Part shown: piece by piece, positions 15,709 through 23,427 of the stretch
Position numbering within the stretch: position 1 is the stretch's first letter
How the letters are laid out: every line of letters starts with the position of its first letter
Origin: SAR202 cluster bacterium Io17-Chloro-G4
Lineage (GTDB): Bacteria > Chloroflexota > Dehalococcoidia > Lucifugimonadales > UBA3495
DNA: 64,000 nt
Direction of reading: 5' to 3'
Assembly: GCA_002816455.1 (NCBI GenBank)
Contig: MUCR01000012.1
Span: 1-64,000 of the forward strand
Translations under genes and position numbers: made by a program
Notes under the pieces: model-generated
Databases searched by the model: none
What the model was told of the DNA's origin: nothing
The model's input: only the letters and a program-made list of their open reading frames with translations

Positions 15709-16731
15709 ATGAACGGGAAACCCATCGCAGGCTTCCACAAACCGGCATTTCTTTATTTACTTCTATTCTCACTAGCATTAACCATAGCCGCTTGCGGGTG
15801 GAGCCTTGGCGGTTCTGAAACCGTGGACATCGACGGCTCCTCCACCGTTTTCCCCATAACCGAAGCTGTGGTGGAGGAATACGGCAAGTCTCTGGGCGGG
15901 TCTGCCAGAGTAACAGTGGGCATTTCCGGCACCGGAGGCGGCCTCCAGAAGTTCTGCAATGGCGAAACGGATATTTCTAACGCCTCTCGACCTATCAAGG
16001 CGGTTGAGGTAGAACGGTGTGCCCGGTCAGGCGTTGAGTTCATTGAGATCCCCCTGGCAATCGACGGAATCACGGTGGTGGTGAACCCTGAAAATAATTT
16101 CTTGCAGTGCTTGACCGTTGACGATCTTCAAGTCATGTGGAGCCCTGATTCCGAGGGGAAAATTGAGCGATGGAATCAAGTGCGGGTTGATTGGCCCGAC
16201 GAGGAAATGCTGCTGTTTGGTCCCGGCGTGGACTCGGGCACCTTCGATTATTTCACCTCGGCTGTTAACGGGGCGCCCCAAGTATCCCGGGGCGATTTTA
16301 TTGCCAGCGAACGAGACGACGTGCTAGTGCAAGGCATCTCCGGAGAGACGAACAGCCTGGGCTATTTCGGCTTTTCCTTCTTTGAGGAAAACCAAGATAT
16401 TCTAAGAGCCGTGGCCATTGACCACGGTTCGGGTTGTGTCTCTCCCACACGGGAAACAATCAACAACGACACCTACCACCCGCTCTCCAGGCCATTGTTT
16501 ATATACATAAACAAAGAATTCGCCAAGCAACCATACGTGGACCAATTCGTGCGTTTCTACATTGGTGAGGTCAGCCAAAAGTTGATACCTGAGGTGGGCT
16601 ACGTGGAATTTCCTCCCCATGTCTACGAAATGGCCTTGGCAAGGTTCGAGAAGGGTCTCACGGGCACGCTATTTGGCGGCAGCGATCCCAAGGTCGGGTC
16701 AGTGGCGGAGGTTCTTGCATTGAATCAGTAG
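15709..16731 (+). CDS. pstS: Phosphate ABC transporter substrate-binding lipoprotein
   Basis: About 340 residues with a lipoprotein signal: basic start, hydrophobic '[16 protein letters not shown]', the Cys being the lipidation site. The mature part begins with the PstS-family phosphate loop '[11 protein letters not shown]' and contains '[25 protein letters not shown]', both standard for phosphate-binding proteins. It delivers periplasmic or surface phosphate to PstCA. The track start is TTG 15679; ATG 15709, after GGGAACGGGA, gives a more usual signal peptide length. It heads pstSCAB, but a 197-base gap with small tandem repeats separates it from pstC. Confidence 0.9.
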   Translation: MNGKPIAGFHKPAFLYLLLFSLALTIAACGWSLGGSETVDIDGSSTVFPITEAVVEEYGKSLGGSARVTVGISGTGGGLQKFCNGETDISNASRPIKAVEVERCARSGVEFIEIPLAIDGITVVVNPENNFLQCLTVDDLQVMWSPDSEGKIERWNQVRVDWPDEEMLLFGPGVDSGTFDYFTSAVNGAPQVSRGDFIASERDDVLVQGISGETNSLGYFGFSFFEENQDILRAVAIDHGSGCVSPTRETINNDTYHPLSRPLFIYINKEFAKQPYVDQFVRFYIGEVSQKLIPEVGYVEFPPHVYEMALARFEKGLTGTLFGGSDPKVGSVAEVLALNQ

Positions 16732-16763
16732 CTGGGAATCAGTAGCTGGGAATCAGTAGCTGG
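16722..16763 (+). repeat. Three tandem 14-bp repeats over the pstS stop codon
   Basis: The unit GAATCAGTAGCTGG occurs three times in a row. The pstS stop (TAG) is inside the first copy, so each copy repeats the Gln-stop end. This is slippage-type expansion. Confidence 0.85.
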
Positions 16764-16885
16764 AAGAATCACCAAGATCGGCCAAAAAGTGAAGTCTATT
16801 TGAACTCGGATCGAGAATCCGCTCAGCATACTCTAAAGGATGAACAGCGAATCAACAAAACAACGTTAAATGCCAACTGTGCGCG

Positions 16886-16915
16886 TAGCGCAAAGATTAG
16901 TAGCGCAAAGATTAG
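16886..16915 (+). repeat. Two tandem 15-bp repeats upstream of pstC
   Basis: TAGCGCAAAGATTAG occurs twice without a gap, ending 13 bases before the pstC start. It could affect the spacing of the pstC translation signal. Confidence 0.75.
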
Positions 16916-16928
16916 GGGTTAGCGGGTA

Positions 16929-17873
16929 ATGGAAGAACAGGCTAATTCCCACGATCGCTCAGAAGCTCCCCGCCCACGCAACCGGCGCATGTGGCACGGC
17001 GTTCCTCTGGAACGGGTCATAGGTTTTTTCCTTTTCTTGTGCGCCGCAGTTTCAGTTCTTACCACAATTGGCATCGTCGCCGTCCTGGTGTGGGAGGCAG
17101 CCCAGTTTTTCGGCGAAATATCCTTCTTCGACTTTATTACCGGCACCAAGTGGACCCCGCTATTCGCTTCCAAGCACTTCGGCGTCTTGGCTTTAGTGGC
17201 CGGCACGGTGCAAACAGCCATCGGCGCAATGATTGTGGCCCTTCCCTTGGGATTGCTCAGCGCCATTTTCATGAGCGAATACGCCCCGAATCGCATTCGG
17301 GGATTGGTCAAACCGGTTTTGGAAGTTCTTGCTGGCATACCAACTATCGTATACGGTTTCTTCGCCCTTCTTTTCATCACCCCCTTGCTCCGGGACGTAT
17401 CCGGTGGAATCTCAGTCTTCAACGGTCTGAGCGCTTCGATAGTCATGGGGATAATGATTTTGCCCATGGTTTCCTCGTTAAGCGAGGACGCTATGCGGGC
17501 CGTGCCCCGCTCCCTGCGAGAGGGCGCATATGCTTTGGGAGCGACGAAGCTGGAAGTCTCGACCCAGGTTGTTATTCCAGCCGCCCTCTCCGGTATAGTG
17601 GCATCCTTCATTTTGGCTATGTCTAGGGCAATTGGCGAGACGATGATTGTGACCATAGCTGCCGGGCAGAATCCCAACTTTACGCTCAATCCGTTGGTGC
17701 CCATAGAGACGATGACCGCCTTTATCGTCCAAGTTAGTCAAGGGGACTCGCCCACCGGGACTTTGGAATTCAAGACAATTTTCGCGGTTGCGTTAACCTT
17801 GTTCGTTTTCACACTGTTTATGAATCTGCTCAGCCAATATATTGTGGCGCGGTTCCGGGAGGCCTACGAGTAA
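16929..17873 (+). CDS. pstC: Phosphate ABC transporter permease PstC
   Basis: A 314-residue inner-membrane permease with about six helices. The cytoplasmic EAA-type loop, which contacts the ATPase, is '[20 protein letters not shown]'. '[22 protein letters not shown]' and '[20 protein letters not shown]' are typical PstC segments. The first ~20 residues are hydrophilic and cytoplasmic. It forms the channel with PstA. The ATG at 16929 follows AGGGGTTAGCGGGTA. Its TAA overlaps the next start by one base (TAATG), so pstC and pstA are translationally coupled. Confidence 0.93.
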   Translation: MEEQANSHDRSEAPRPRNRRMWHGVPLERVIGFFLFLCAAVSVLTTIGIVAVLVWEAAQFFGEISFFDFITGTKWTPLFASKHFGVLALVAGTVQTAIGAMIVALPLGLLSAIFMSEYAPNRIRGLVKPVLEVLAGIPTIVYGFFALLFITPLLRDVSGGISVFNGLSASIVMGIMILPMVSSLSEDAMRAVPRSLREGAYALGATKLEVSTQVVIPAALSGIVASFILAMSRAIGETMIVTIAAGQNPNFTLNPLVPIETMTAFIVQVSQGDSPTGTLEFKTIFAVALTLFVFTLFMNLLSQYIVARFREAYE

Positions 17874-18751
17874 TGGCTGTAATCGCTCCCACGGATTTTA
17901 GGAAAAGAAAGGAACGCCGGAAGTGGCAGGGCCGGGCATTTTTCGTTTTATGCCTCTTGGCTATAACAGTGGCCTTGGGCATGTTGTTGGTCTTGCTGAT
18001 TTACATTGGGATGAAGGGCTGGTCCCACGTAAATTGGAGCTTTATTTCCAGTTTTCCCTCCCGGCATCCCGACGAAGCCGGAATTCAAAGCGCGCTTTTG
18101 GGCAGCGTTTACCTGGTGATTATCGCGGGCATCGTGTCCTTCGTTCTGGGAGTTGGCGCTGCGGTCTACTTAGAAGAGTACGCAGGCCGTAACCGGTTTG
18201 CCCGTATCGCCCAAATAAACATAGCAAATCTGGCCGGGGTTCCGTCCATTGTGTACGGGATTCTGGGACTGGAAATTTTCGTCCGTAGCATGGGTTTGGG
18301 GAAGAGCCTGCTGGCCGGCGGGTTTACCCTGGCGCTTTTGATACTGCCCATAATCATCATATCGGCACAAGAGGCCATCCGGGCTGTTCCACCGTCTATA
18401 CGGGAAGGCGGATATGCCTTGGGAGCTTCCCGGTGGCAGACTATCTGGAATCTGGTATTGCCCCAAGCGTTTTCCGGGATCTTGACCGGGGTTATCCTCT
18501 CCGTAAGCCGGGCTATAGGGGAAACCGCGCCGTTGATCGTTATCGGAGCGCTGACTTTCGTTCCCTTCAGCCCCGACGGACCATTAAGCCGGTTTAGCGC
18601 CTTGCCTATACAGATATTCAACTGGACCGCCAGGCCTCAAGCCGGGTTTCAAGAGGCCGCCGCTGCCGGTATAATCGTGTTGCTGATCGTGCTCTTGGGC
18701 ATGAATGCGCTCGCGGTGATACTACGCAACAGACTGGAAAACCGGTCCTAA
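17873..18751 (+). CDS. pstA: Phosphate ABC transporter permease PstA
   Basis: A 292-residue permease with about six membrane helices, the partner of PstC. It shows '[20 protein letters not shown]' and the coupling loop '[23 protein letters not shown]', followed by '[19 protein letters not shown]', all standard for PstA. The start overlaps the pstC stop by one base, and the gene ends 10 bases before pstB. Family length and helix pattern are normal. Confidence 0.93.
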   Translation: MAVIAPTDFRKRKERRKWQGRAFFVLCLLAITVALGMLLVLLIYIGMKGWSHVNWSFISSFPSRHPDEAGIQSALLGSVYLVIIAGIVSFVLGVGAAVYLEEYAGRNRFARIAQINIANLAGVPSIVYGILGLEIFVRSMGLGKSLLAGGFTLALLILPIIIISAQEAIRAVPPSIREGGYALGASRWQTIWNLVLPQAFSGILTGVILSVSRAIGETAPLIVIGALTFVPFSPDGPLSRFSALPIQIFNWTARPQAGFQEAAAAGIIVLLIVLLGMNALAVILRNRLENRS

Positions 18752-18761
18752 GGACGACCAT

Positions 18762-19535
18762 TTGCTACAGGCCGACCCAATCCTCCAGACTAAAGACTTA
18801 AGTGTCTACTACGGCGCCAACCGGGTAGTCACCGAAGTCAGCCTGGATGTGCTCCGGAACCGGATTACCGCCATTATCGGACCATCCGGCACGGGCAAGA
18901 GTACGTTGCTCAGGTGCTTCAACCGGATGAACGACCTAATCCCCACTTTCCACCTATCCGGGGAAGTGCTCTTTGAAGGGAATAACCTGTATGAGCCAAC
19001 CGTAGACGCCACAGATATTCGATACCAGATCGGCATGGTCTTTCAAAGACCTAACCCATTCCCCAAGTCTATTTTCGATAATGTTGCCTTCGGTCCGAGA
19101 ATCAACGGTTATAATGGCAATCTGGCTGACTTGGTGGAATGGTCTCTCCAGCGGGCCGCCATCTGGGATGAGGTAAAAGACCGGCTAAAGAGTAGCGCCT
19201 TGTCTCTCTCCGGTGGACAACAGCAGCGGCTATGCATCGCCAGGACCCTGGCTGTGGAGCCGACCGTCATTTTGATGGACGAGCCCTGCTCCTCGTTAGA
19301 CCCTATCGCCACATTGGCCATCGAAGAGTTGATGCGGGAACTTTCCGAAGAGTATTCCATCGTCATCGTGACCCATAACATGCAGCAAGCCGCCCGGGTT
19401 TCCAACTACACGGCCTTTCTAATGGCTGAGGGAGACCGCGTTGGGCAGCTCGTCGAGTTCGGCGAGAGCAGGCAGATTTTCACCAATCCTCAAGACGAGC
19501 GGACTGAAGCCTACATCACCGGCCGATTCGGCTAA
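18762..19535 (+). CDS. pstB: Phosphate ABC transporter ATP-binding protein PstB
   Basis: A 257-residue ABC ATPase energising PstCA. Walker A 'GPSGTGKST' (about residues 40-48), Q-loop '[17 protein letters not shown]' characteristic of PstB, signature 'LSGGQQQRL', Walker B '[13 protein letters not shown]' and the switch His in 'IVTHNM' are all present. TTG 18762 is the start, preceded by AAGGACGA; no ATG lies near enough to keep the N-terminal strand. It is the last gene of the pst operon; phoU is not adjacent but lies at 36.4 kb. Confidence 0.94.
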   Translation: MLQADPILQTKDLSVYYGANRVVTEVSLDVLRNRITAIIGPSGTGKSTLLRCFNRMNDLIPTFHLSGEVLFEGNNLYEPTVDATDIRYQIGMVFQRPNPFPKSIFDNVAFGPRINGYNGNLADLVEWSLQRAAIWDEVKDRLKSSALSLSGGQQQRLCIARTLAVEPTVILMDEPCSSLDPIATLAIEELMRELSEEYSIVIVTHNMQQAARVSNYTAFLMAEGDRVGQLVEFGESRQIFTNPQDERTEAYITGRFG

Positions 19536-19716
19536 ACTTTTGGGAACAGTTGTGGACCGTTTCCCTCTAATTATTTTTTCTGTATAATTAGTCTTTAGGC
19601 TCGCATGCCCCAGGACGTAGGCACAACACGCAAGGGCGTAAGCAAATAAATCGGAACCCCTAGCTCTGTCCCCAAAATTGGGCTATAATTTTCCGGCTGG
19701 AGGGACCGGAGGGGTC

Positions 19717-20142
19717 ATGCCTGAGAAGTACAAAGACGAAATTGAAGAGATACTGAAAAGGGCTGGAGAGGCGGTTCCCAGTCAAACTACCGGTGAGCCG
19801 GAGGGGCATCCTGAGGACCGGCCCCGGGGCCGTGGACCGCGAGATGTTCGGGATTCCCTGCCGAGCCGGCAAGCCTCTGCGCCCCGAAGTAGGCCTAGCT
19901 CCGGCTTCCCATCAATCACTCCCGGCAAGCTAATGTTGGCGGGCGTGATTTTGCTAATAGTGGGTATCAAGTTCTGGCCCCTGATTTGGGTTGGCTTGGC
20001 CATCTTGGCTGGTGGCTACATGATGTATTTCGTGGCTCCCCGAACGATCAGCCACGAGAAGAGGTGGCGGGGCAGGTCAATGGAGGAGGATATAAACCCC
20101 AGGTCCCAATGGGAACGGCTCAAACGCTGGATCAAGAACTAA
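19717..20142 (+). CDS. Small membrane protein with an acidic/basic soluble N-terminal half, function unknown
   Basis: A 141-residue protein. Residues 1-25 form a charged helix ('PEKYKDEIEEILKRAGEAV'), residues 25-65 are Pro/Arg/Gly-rich and probably disordered, and residues about 69-108 form two adjacent membrane helices ('LMLAGVILLIVGIKFWPLIW...'). A basic tail of about 30 residues follows. ATG 19717 follows GGAGGGG. The track start at 19678 lacks a ribosome site. No family recognised; similar short proteins occur next to diverse genes in Chloroflexota. Its terminator is the perfect hairpin at 20174. Confidence 0.65.
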   Translation: MPEKYKDEIEEILKRAGEAVPSQTTGEPEGHPEDRPRGRGPRDVRDSLPSRQASAPRSRPSSGFPSITPGKLMLAGVILLIVGIKFWPLIWVGLAILAGGYMMYFVAPRTISHEKRWRGRSMEEDINPRSQWERLKRWIKN

Positions 20143-20173
20143 ATAGCATAGTTGTATTGGCAAAATAGTAAAC

Positions 20174-20212
20174 AAAAGGGGCGTCCCGACCGAGTCGGGA
20201 CGCCCCTTTTTC
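20174..20212. terminator. Bidirectional terminator with a perfect 17-bp stem
   Basis: AAAAGGGGCGTCCCGAC and GTCGGGACGCCCCTTTT are perfect inverted arms with a 3-base loop, followed by TT on the plus strand and preceded by A-rich sequence. It sits between convergent genes and fits both directions. Confidence 0.92.
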
Positions 20213-20242
20213 TAATGTTCGTCACGATCCATGACCGGAGTA

Positions 20243-21070
20243 TTAGGGGTCCTGGTTTTCGAAATAATCGGCCAAGGCCTGAATTAAGTTTCCCATGTGA
20301 GGATGTTCCGGCTCCACGTCAACGTGGATGCCAGCCTCTTCCAATCGCCGGGTGCAGACCGGCCCCACCGAAGCCACAGCCAAAGACGGGCTACCCAGAC
20401 ATTCCCGAAGAGAATTCTCATTGCCGGCTTGCGCTGCGATTTCTAACAAGTTGCCGACTTGAGGTTGGCTGGTGAAAGCCACTGCGTCAATCCGGTTTTT
20501 GGCCAAGTCGTCGATAAGTTGAATCACCGGAGTCTTGTCCTCGGGCAAGCCCCAGTTATAAACAGTGAACTCTCTAACTAGGGCCCCAAGCTTAACCAAT
20601 CCCTTGGCGAAAATGTTGTTGGTAGCCCCGTAGGCTTGAACCGCCACGCTGCGGCCATTTAGGTCCATTCCATTTATGGCCGCCAGCAGGTCTTCGGAGG
20701 TGTACGGTTCCGGTGGCATGAGGTCGATATGGATTTTATGCTGTCGCAGGACCCGGGCTGGCTTGGGGCTACGGGCGATGATGGTCCGCTGGTCCAATGC
20801 GGCGATGAATTCTTCCTGCCGGCCCATGCACTCCGCAACTCCCACCAACGCCTGAGTGCCAACGCCGGTGAAGAGCACCACCACTTCAACCGAACCCTGG
20901 CAAATATCGTCGATTAGTTGCTTTAACTCGGGGCTGTCCTTCAGGTAGATTTCCTGAAGGACCGGAGCGGCGTAGGGAACACCGCCGTTGCGCTGTATCA
21001 AGGAACCCATCTCAGAGCGCATGCGTGCTTCCACGTAAGCGATTGTCTTTCCGTTGAGTGATGCTGCCAT
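20243..21070 (-). CDS. hemD: Uroporphyrinogen-III synthase
   Basis: A 275-residue HemD, which closes hydroxymethylbilane to uroporphyrinogen III, the precursor of heme, siroheme and cobalamin. The two-domain pattern is visible: 'NGKTIAYVEARMRSEMGSLIQRNGG' at the start, 'VVLFTGVGTQALV' (the T-G-V block), 'DAVAFTSQPQVGNLLEIA' and 'LAVASVGPVCTRRLEEAGI' near the end. HemD is poorly conserved, but these blocks are diagnostic. It follows the siroheme-dependent reductase on the same strand, with about 110 bases and a GC-rich hairpin between them, which suggests supply of siroheme precursor to that enzyme. Confidence 0.85.
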   Translation of the reverse strand: MAASLNGKTIAYVEARMRSEMGSLIQRNGGVPYAAPVLQEIYLKDSPELKQLIDDICQGSVEVVVLFTGVGTQALVGVAECMGRQEEFIAALDQRTIIARSPKPARVLRQHKIHIDLMPPEPYTSEDLLAAINGMDLNGRSVAVQAYGATNNIFAKGLVKLGALVREFTVYNWGLPEDKTPVIQLIDDLAKNRIDAVAFTSQPQVGNLLEIAAQAGNENSLRECLGSPSLAVASVGPVCTRRLEEAGIHVDVEPEHPHMGNLIQALADYFENQDP

Positions 21071-21107
21071 TAGGCTATTTTGCTAACCCTGTTTTCCGTA
21101 ATATTCG

Positions 21108-21137
21108 AGGCGGCGTTGCCATCAAGCGACGCCGCCT
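21108..21137 (-). other. GC-rich hairpin between the siroheme reductase and hemD genes
   Basis: AGGCGGCGT / ACGCCGCCT form a 9-bp stem. On the minus strand no T run follows, so it is unlikely to be a simple terminator. It may stabilise the upstream mRNA end or modulate hemD. Confidence 0.45.
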
Positions 21138-21182
21138 TTGTCAAATACGAGCGATTTATTTGCCAGGGCACGTTCCGGAGCC

Positions 21183-23075
21183 CTAGACCATGCACTCGCC
21201 TTCGCCGCGCTCCAGCTTGTAGACATTGGTCCTTTCCCAGTCAAAATACAGGTCCGACTCTGCCTCGGCTTCCTTCGCTTTTTGTTGGGCTTCGGCGGCC
21301 ACGGCCGTTAAATCCTCTAACCCTACCCGGTCTAGGAACCCGTTAAAACTTTCTTTTTCCTGCCGGTTCTCTTTGAAGTAGGAGGTTATTTCCCGCACGA
21401 TGGAAGGGACCGACTTGGCGGGGACCTTCACCAAGGGAATCCGCGTGCCAATCCGGGAGTCCTCAACCCGGCTGGAGCCGTAGTTGCCGCCCAAGAACAA
21501 CTCATAAGCCGGTATCTGCTGGCCGTCCGGGCCCTTTACCGCAGCGCCGTGGAAGCCTATGTTGGCAATGTGGTGCTGGCCGCAACCGTTAGGGCAACCG
21601 CTGATTTTGATCCGCATCTTTTGAACTTCTTCATCATCTAGCAAGCCGTTCCAGGTGTCCATCTCATCGGAAATGGCCTTGGACAGACCCATGGAGGAAG
21701 TAATGCCCAATTTGCAACTGTCGGTGCCCGGGCAAGAAACCACGTCGGTGATTGTCTGCGCGCCCGGAGCCGCCAAACCGATGTCCTGCAAGGCATGCCA
21801 AACTTCGTGCAGGTAACCTTCGGGCACCCACCGCAACACGATGTTTTGTTCCAATGAGGAAACCGCGCGTCCTCCGGTGTAGCGACGTACGATCTCAGCC
21901 AGAGACCTGAACTGGACCGGGGTTAAATCTCCCCTTCTTACCGCAACGTAAACCAGGTTGTAGCCCTGTTGCCTTTGGGCAACCACGTTGGAGTCATGCC
22001 ACTTGTGGTAACCGTCGCCACCGTTGTGACCGTTCAAAATCCCCTCAGCCCCCTTTTTTAAAGGGGGGTTAGAGGGGGGATTTGGCTGGGGCGGGGTTTC
22101 CCGGTGTAACTCCTCGGCCACCATGTATGGCTTGGGGTCAATCGGGCCGATATTTTCCAACTCGGCATCGACCAACTCCCGGAAGGCGTCTAGCCCGATT
22201 CTGTCGATGAGTACCTTTACCCGGGCCATCATTCGGTTCTTCCGCAGCATTTCAGCATTGTTAAACACGGTCCAGAGGGCCAAAGCAACCCGCAAGTAGT
22301 CCTCTTCCGCCACAAATTCATAAAGAGGCTGGGCCAGCTTGGGCATGATAGACGTGCCACCGCCCACGTAGACTTTAAAGCCTTTCTTTTGAACGCCGTC
22401 TTCCTCACGGATTTGGGCTACGTAGGTCAGGTCTTGAATAGCCGCCGCCACATGGTCGTGTTGGTCGCAACCCGTGAAGGCCGACTTCCATTTGCGGGGG
22501 AAGTTTTGGCTGATGGGATGACGCACACCAAAGCGCACATAGGCGGTTAGGTAGGGAGTGGGATTGAACACTTCACTGGTGCATACTCCCGCTGTGGGAG
22601 AGCCGATTACGTTTCGGACTGTGTTCCCGCAGGCTTCCCTGGTCGTCAGGCCCACCGTGCCCAGCAGGCGCAGCACCTCGGGACAGCGGTCTAAGGGTAT
22701 GTGGTGGTACTGGATGTTTTCACGCGTGGTGATGTGGCCCTTGCCCAAGGGGGCGTATTCCTCGGCAATTTCACCCAAAACATCCAGGGCTTCAGGGGTC
22801 AAGATGCCGCCGGGGATCTTGACCCGGATCATCTGTACGTCGGCTTGGCGCTGTCCGTACACACCCTGGCGTAGGCGGAAGGGCGTAAATTCTGTTACCT
22901 CCCGTTCGCCAGCTTTGAAGGCGGCTGCCTCTTCTTCCAGTCGTTGGATTTCATAATCGATATGAGGAATAATTCCCAAAGATGACTTGGATAGTTCCAA
23001 GCTCTCTTGGTAAACATCTTCTTGGGTCTTAATCTGGGGTTGGTCGGTCCTAGTGCTCTCGGTCCTAGTGCTCAA
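21183..23075 (-). CDS. Ferredoxin-dependent siroheme [4Fe-4S] sulfite (or nitrite) reductase
   Basis: A 630-residue assimilatory reductase with two ferrite-reductase-like halves. Siroheme and [4Fe-4S] ligands are clear: 'CPGTDSCKLGITSS' and 'SGCPNGCGQHHIANIG' (C-x5-C and C-x3-C). Substrate arginines are plausible in 'HITTRENIQYHHI'. Homology alone does not separate SirA from NirA. The cysteine-codon attenuator upstream argues for sulfite, whose product feeds cysteine synthesis. About 20 residues ('PPQPNPPSNPPLKKGAEG') come from a palindromic repeat inserted in frame. TTG 23075 follows AGGAG. hemD lies downstream. Confidence 0.85.
   Translation of the reverse strand: MSTRTESTRTDQPQIKTQEDVYQESLELSKSSLGIIPHIDYEIQRLEEEAAAFKAGEREVTEFTPFRLRQGVYGQRQADVQMIRVKIPGGILTPEALDVLGEIAEEYAPLGKGHITTRENIQYHHIPLDRCPEVLRLLGTVGLTTREACGNTVRNVIGSPTAGVCTSEVFNPTPYLTAYVRFGVRHPISQNFPRKWKSAFTGCDQHDHVAAAIQDLTYVAQIREEDGVQKKGFKVYVGGGTSIMPKLAQPLYEFVAEEDYLRVALALWTVFNNAEMLRKNRMMARVKVLIDRIGLDAFRELVDAELENIGPIDPKPYMVAEELHRETPPQPNPPSNPPLKKGAEGILNGHNGGDGYHKWHDSNVVAQRQQGYNLVYVAVRRGDLTPVQFRSLAEIVRRYTGGRAVSSLEQNIVLRWVPEGYLHEVWHALQDIGLAAPGAQTITDVVSCPGTDSCKLGITSSMGLSKAISDEMDTWNGLLDDEEVQKMRIKISGCPNGCGQHHIANIGFHGAAVKGPDGQQIPAYELFLGGNYGSSRVEDSRIGTRIPLVKVPAKSVPSIVREITSYFKENRQEKESFNGFLDRVGLEDLTAVAAEAQQKAKEAEAESDLYFDWERTNVYKLERGEGECMV
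22036..22083. repeat. CCCCC/GGGGG palindromic repeat inserted in frame inside the siroheme reductase gene
   Basis: AAAATCCCCT...GCCCCCTTTTTT and AAAGGGGGG...AGGGGGGATTT form a two-part palindrome. In the coding frame it yields the 'NPPLKKGAEG' peptide, located between the two halves of the reductase. Confidence 0.82.
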
Positions 23076-23107
23076 GGTAGTCTCCTATGTCTCTATTAAA
23101 TAGGATG

Positions 23108-23148
23108 CGCAAAATAAAAAAAACCCGCCACACATGTAGTTGGCGGGT
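23108..23148 (-). terminator. Attenuator terminator upstream of the siroheme reductase gene
   Basis: On the minus strand CCCGCCA / TGGCGGG forms a 7-bp stem followed by an eight-T run. It lies only about 35 bases before the TTG start, so it would stop transcription before the gene. Its 5' arm overlaps an alternative pairing partner at 23145-23152. Confidence 0.85.
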
Positions 23149-23196
23149 GCAGGACTGGCTGAAGCGGTGTCTAAATTACAAAAGTCGTCTGCCCCC
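23145..23196 (-). promoter_or_regulatory. Predicted antiterminator pairing of the cysteine attenuator
   Basis: GGGGGCAG (23196-23189) can pair with CTGCACCC (23152-23145) with 7 of 8 matches. That pairing uses the CCC that begins the terminator stem, so the two structures exclude each other. GGGGG can alternatively pair with CTCCC at the end of the leader peptide reading frame, giving the classical 1:2, 2:3, 3:4 logic. Confidence 0.65.
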
Positions 23197-23249
23197 TATG
23201 TGGGAGGACAACAACAACAGGTGCAGGAAGTTCCATTCACCAGCTTCAT
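23196..23249 (-). CDS. Cysteine-rich attenuator leader peptide
   Basis: A 17-codon frame, MKLVNGTSCTCCCCPPT, with five Cys codons, four of them consecutive TGT codons, just before the attenuator hairpins. A strong promoter (TTGACA, 17 bp, TAGACT) ends 8 bases before its ATG, so the transcript may be leaderless. Scarce Cys-tRNA would stall ribosomes on the TGT run, freeing the GGGGGCAG strand to form the antiterminator and allow transcription of the sulfite reductase. Comparable Cys-run leader peptides regulate cysteine genes in mycobacteria. It is too short for the ORF track. Confidence 0.75.
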   Translation of the reverse strand: MKLVNGTSCTCCCCPPT

Positions 23250-23257
23250 TTGAATTG

Positions 23258-23286
23258 AGTCTATCCCAAAGAAATAGGAGTGTCAA
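23258..23286 (-). promoter_or_regulatory. Sigma-70-type promoter of the leader peptide/siroheme reductase unit
   Basis: A perfect -35 TTGACA (23286-23281), a 17-bp spacer and -10 TAGACT (23263-23258). The predicted start falls at or within two bases of the leader peptide ATG. Confidence 0.75.
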
Positions 23287-23289
23287 CAC

Positions 23290-23307
23290 TTGCAGTTGCA
23301 ACTGCAA
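23290..23307. promoter_or_regulatory. Perfect 18-bp palindromic operator next to the -35 box
   Basis: TTGCAGTTGCAACTGCAA is a perfect inverted repeat ending three bases upstream of the -35 box of the siroheme reductase promoter, where an activator such as a LysR- or CRP-type protein would bind. The binding protein is unknown. Confidence 0.6.
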
Positions 23308-23363
23308 ATAGGTACTTTGTTTGGGACCGTGAACGAGGGTAATTGACGCGAATTGGCAGTAAT

Positions 23364-23427
23364 GATACTATCATTAATATCATAATAATGTTATTAATAA
23401 GCGGTAAATAAAATGAATGATAGTATC
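23364..23427. promoter_or_regulatory. Inverted-repeat operator spanning the fic start codon
   Basis: GATACTATCATT (23364-23375) and AATGATAGTATC (23416-23427) are perfect 12-bp inverted repeats. The second lies in the first codons of the Fic protein gene. The wHTH domain at the Fic C-terminus is a candidate binder. Confidence 0.6.

Noticed and set aside
16919-17704. Minus-strand ORF of 261 aa opposite pstC
   Set aside because: Antisense shadow of a well-conserved permease; composition is not protein-like.
23087-23311. Plus-strand ORF of 74 aa over the siroheme reductase leader, ending 'NTCSCNCK'
   Set aside because: It is antisense to the promoter, leader peptide and attenuator, has no ribosome site, and its Cys content is a by-product of the palindrome TTGCAGTTGCAACTGCAA.
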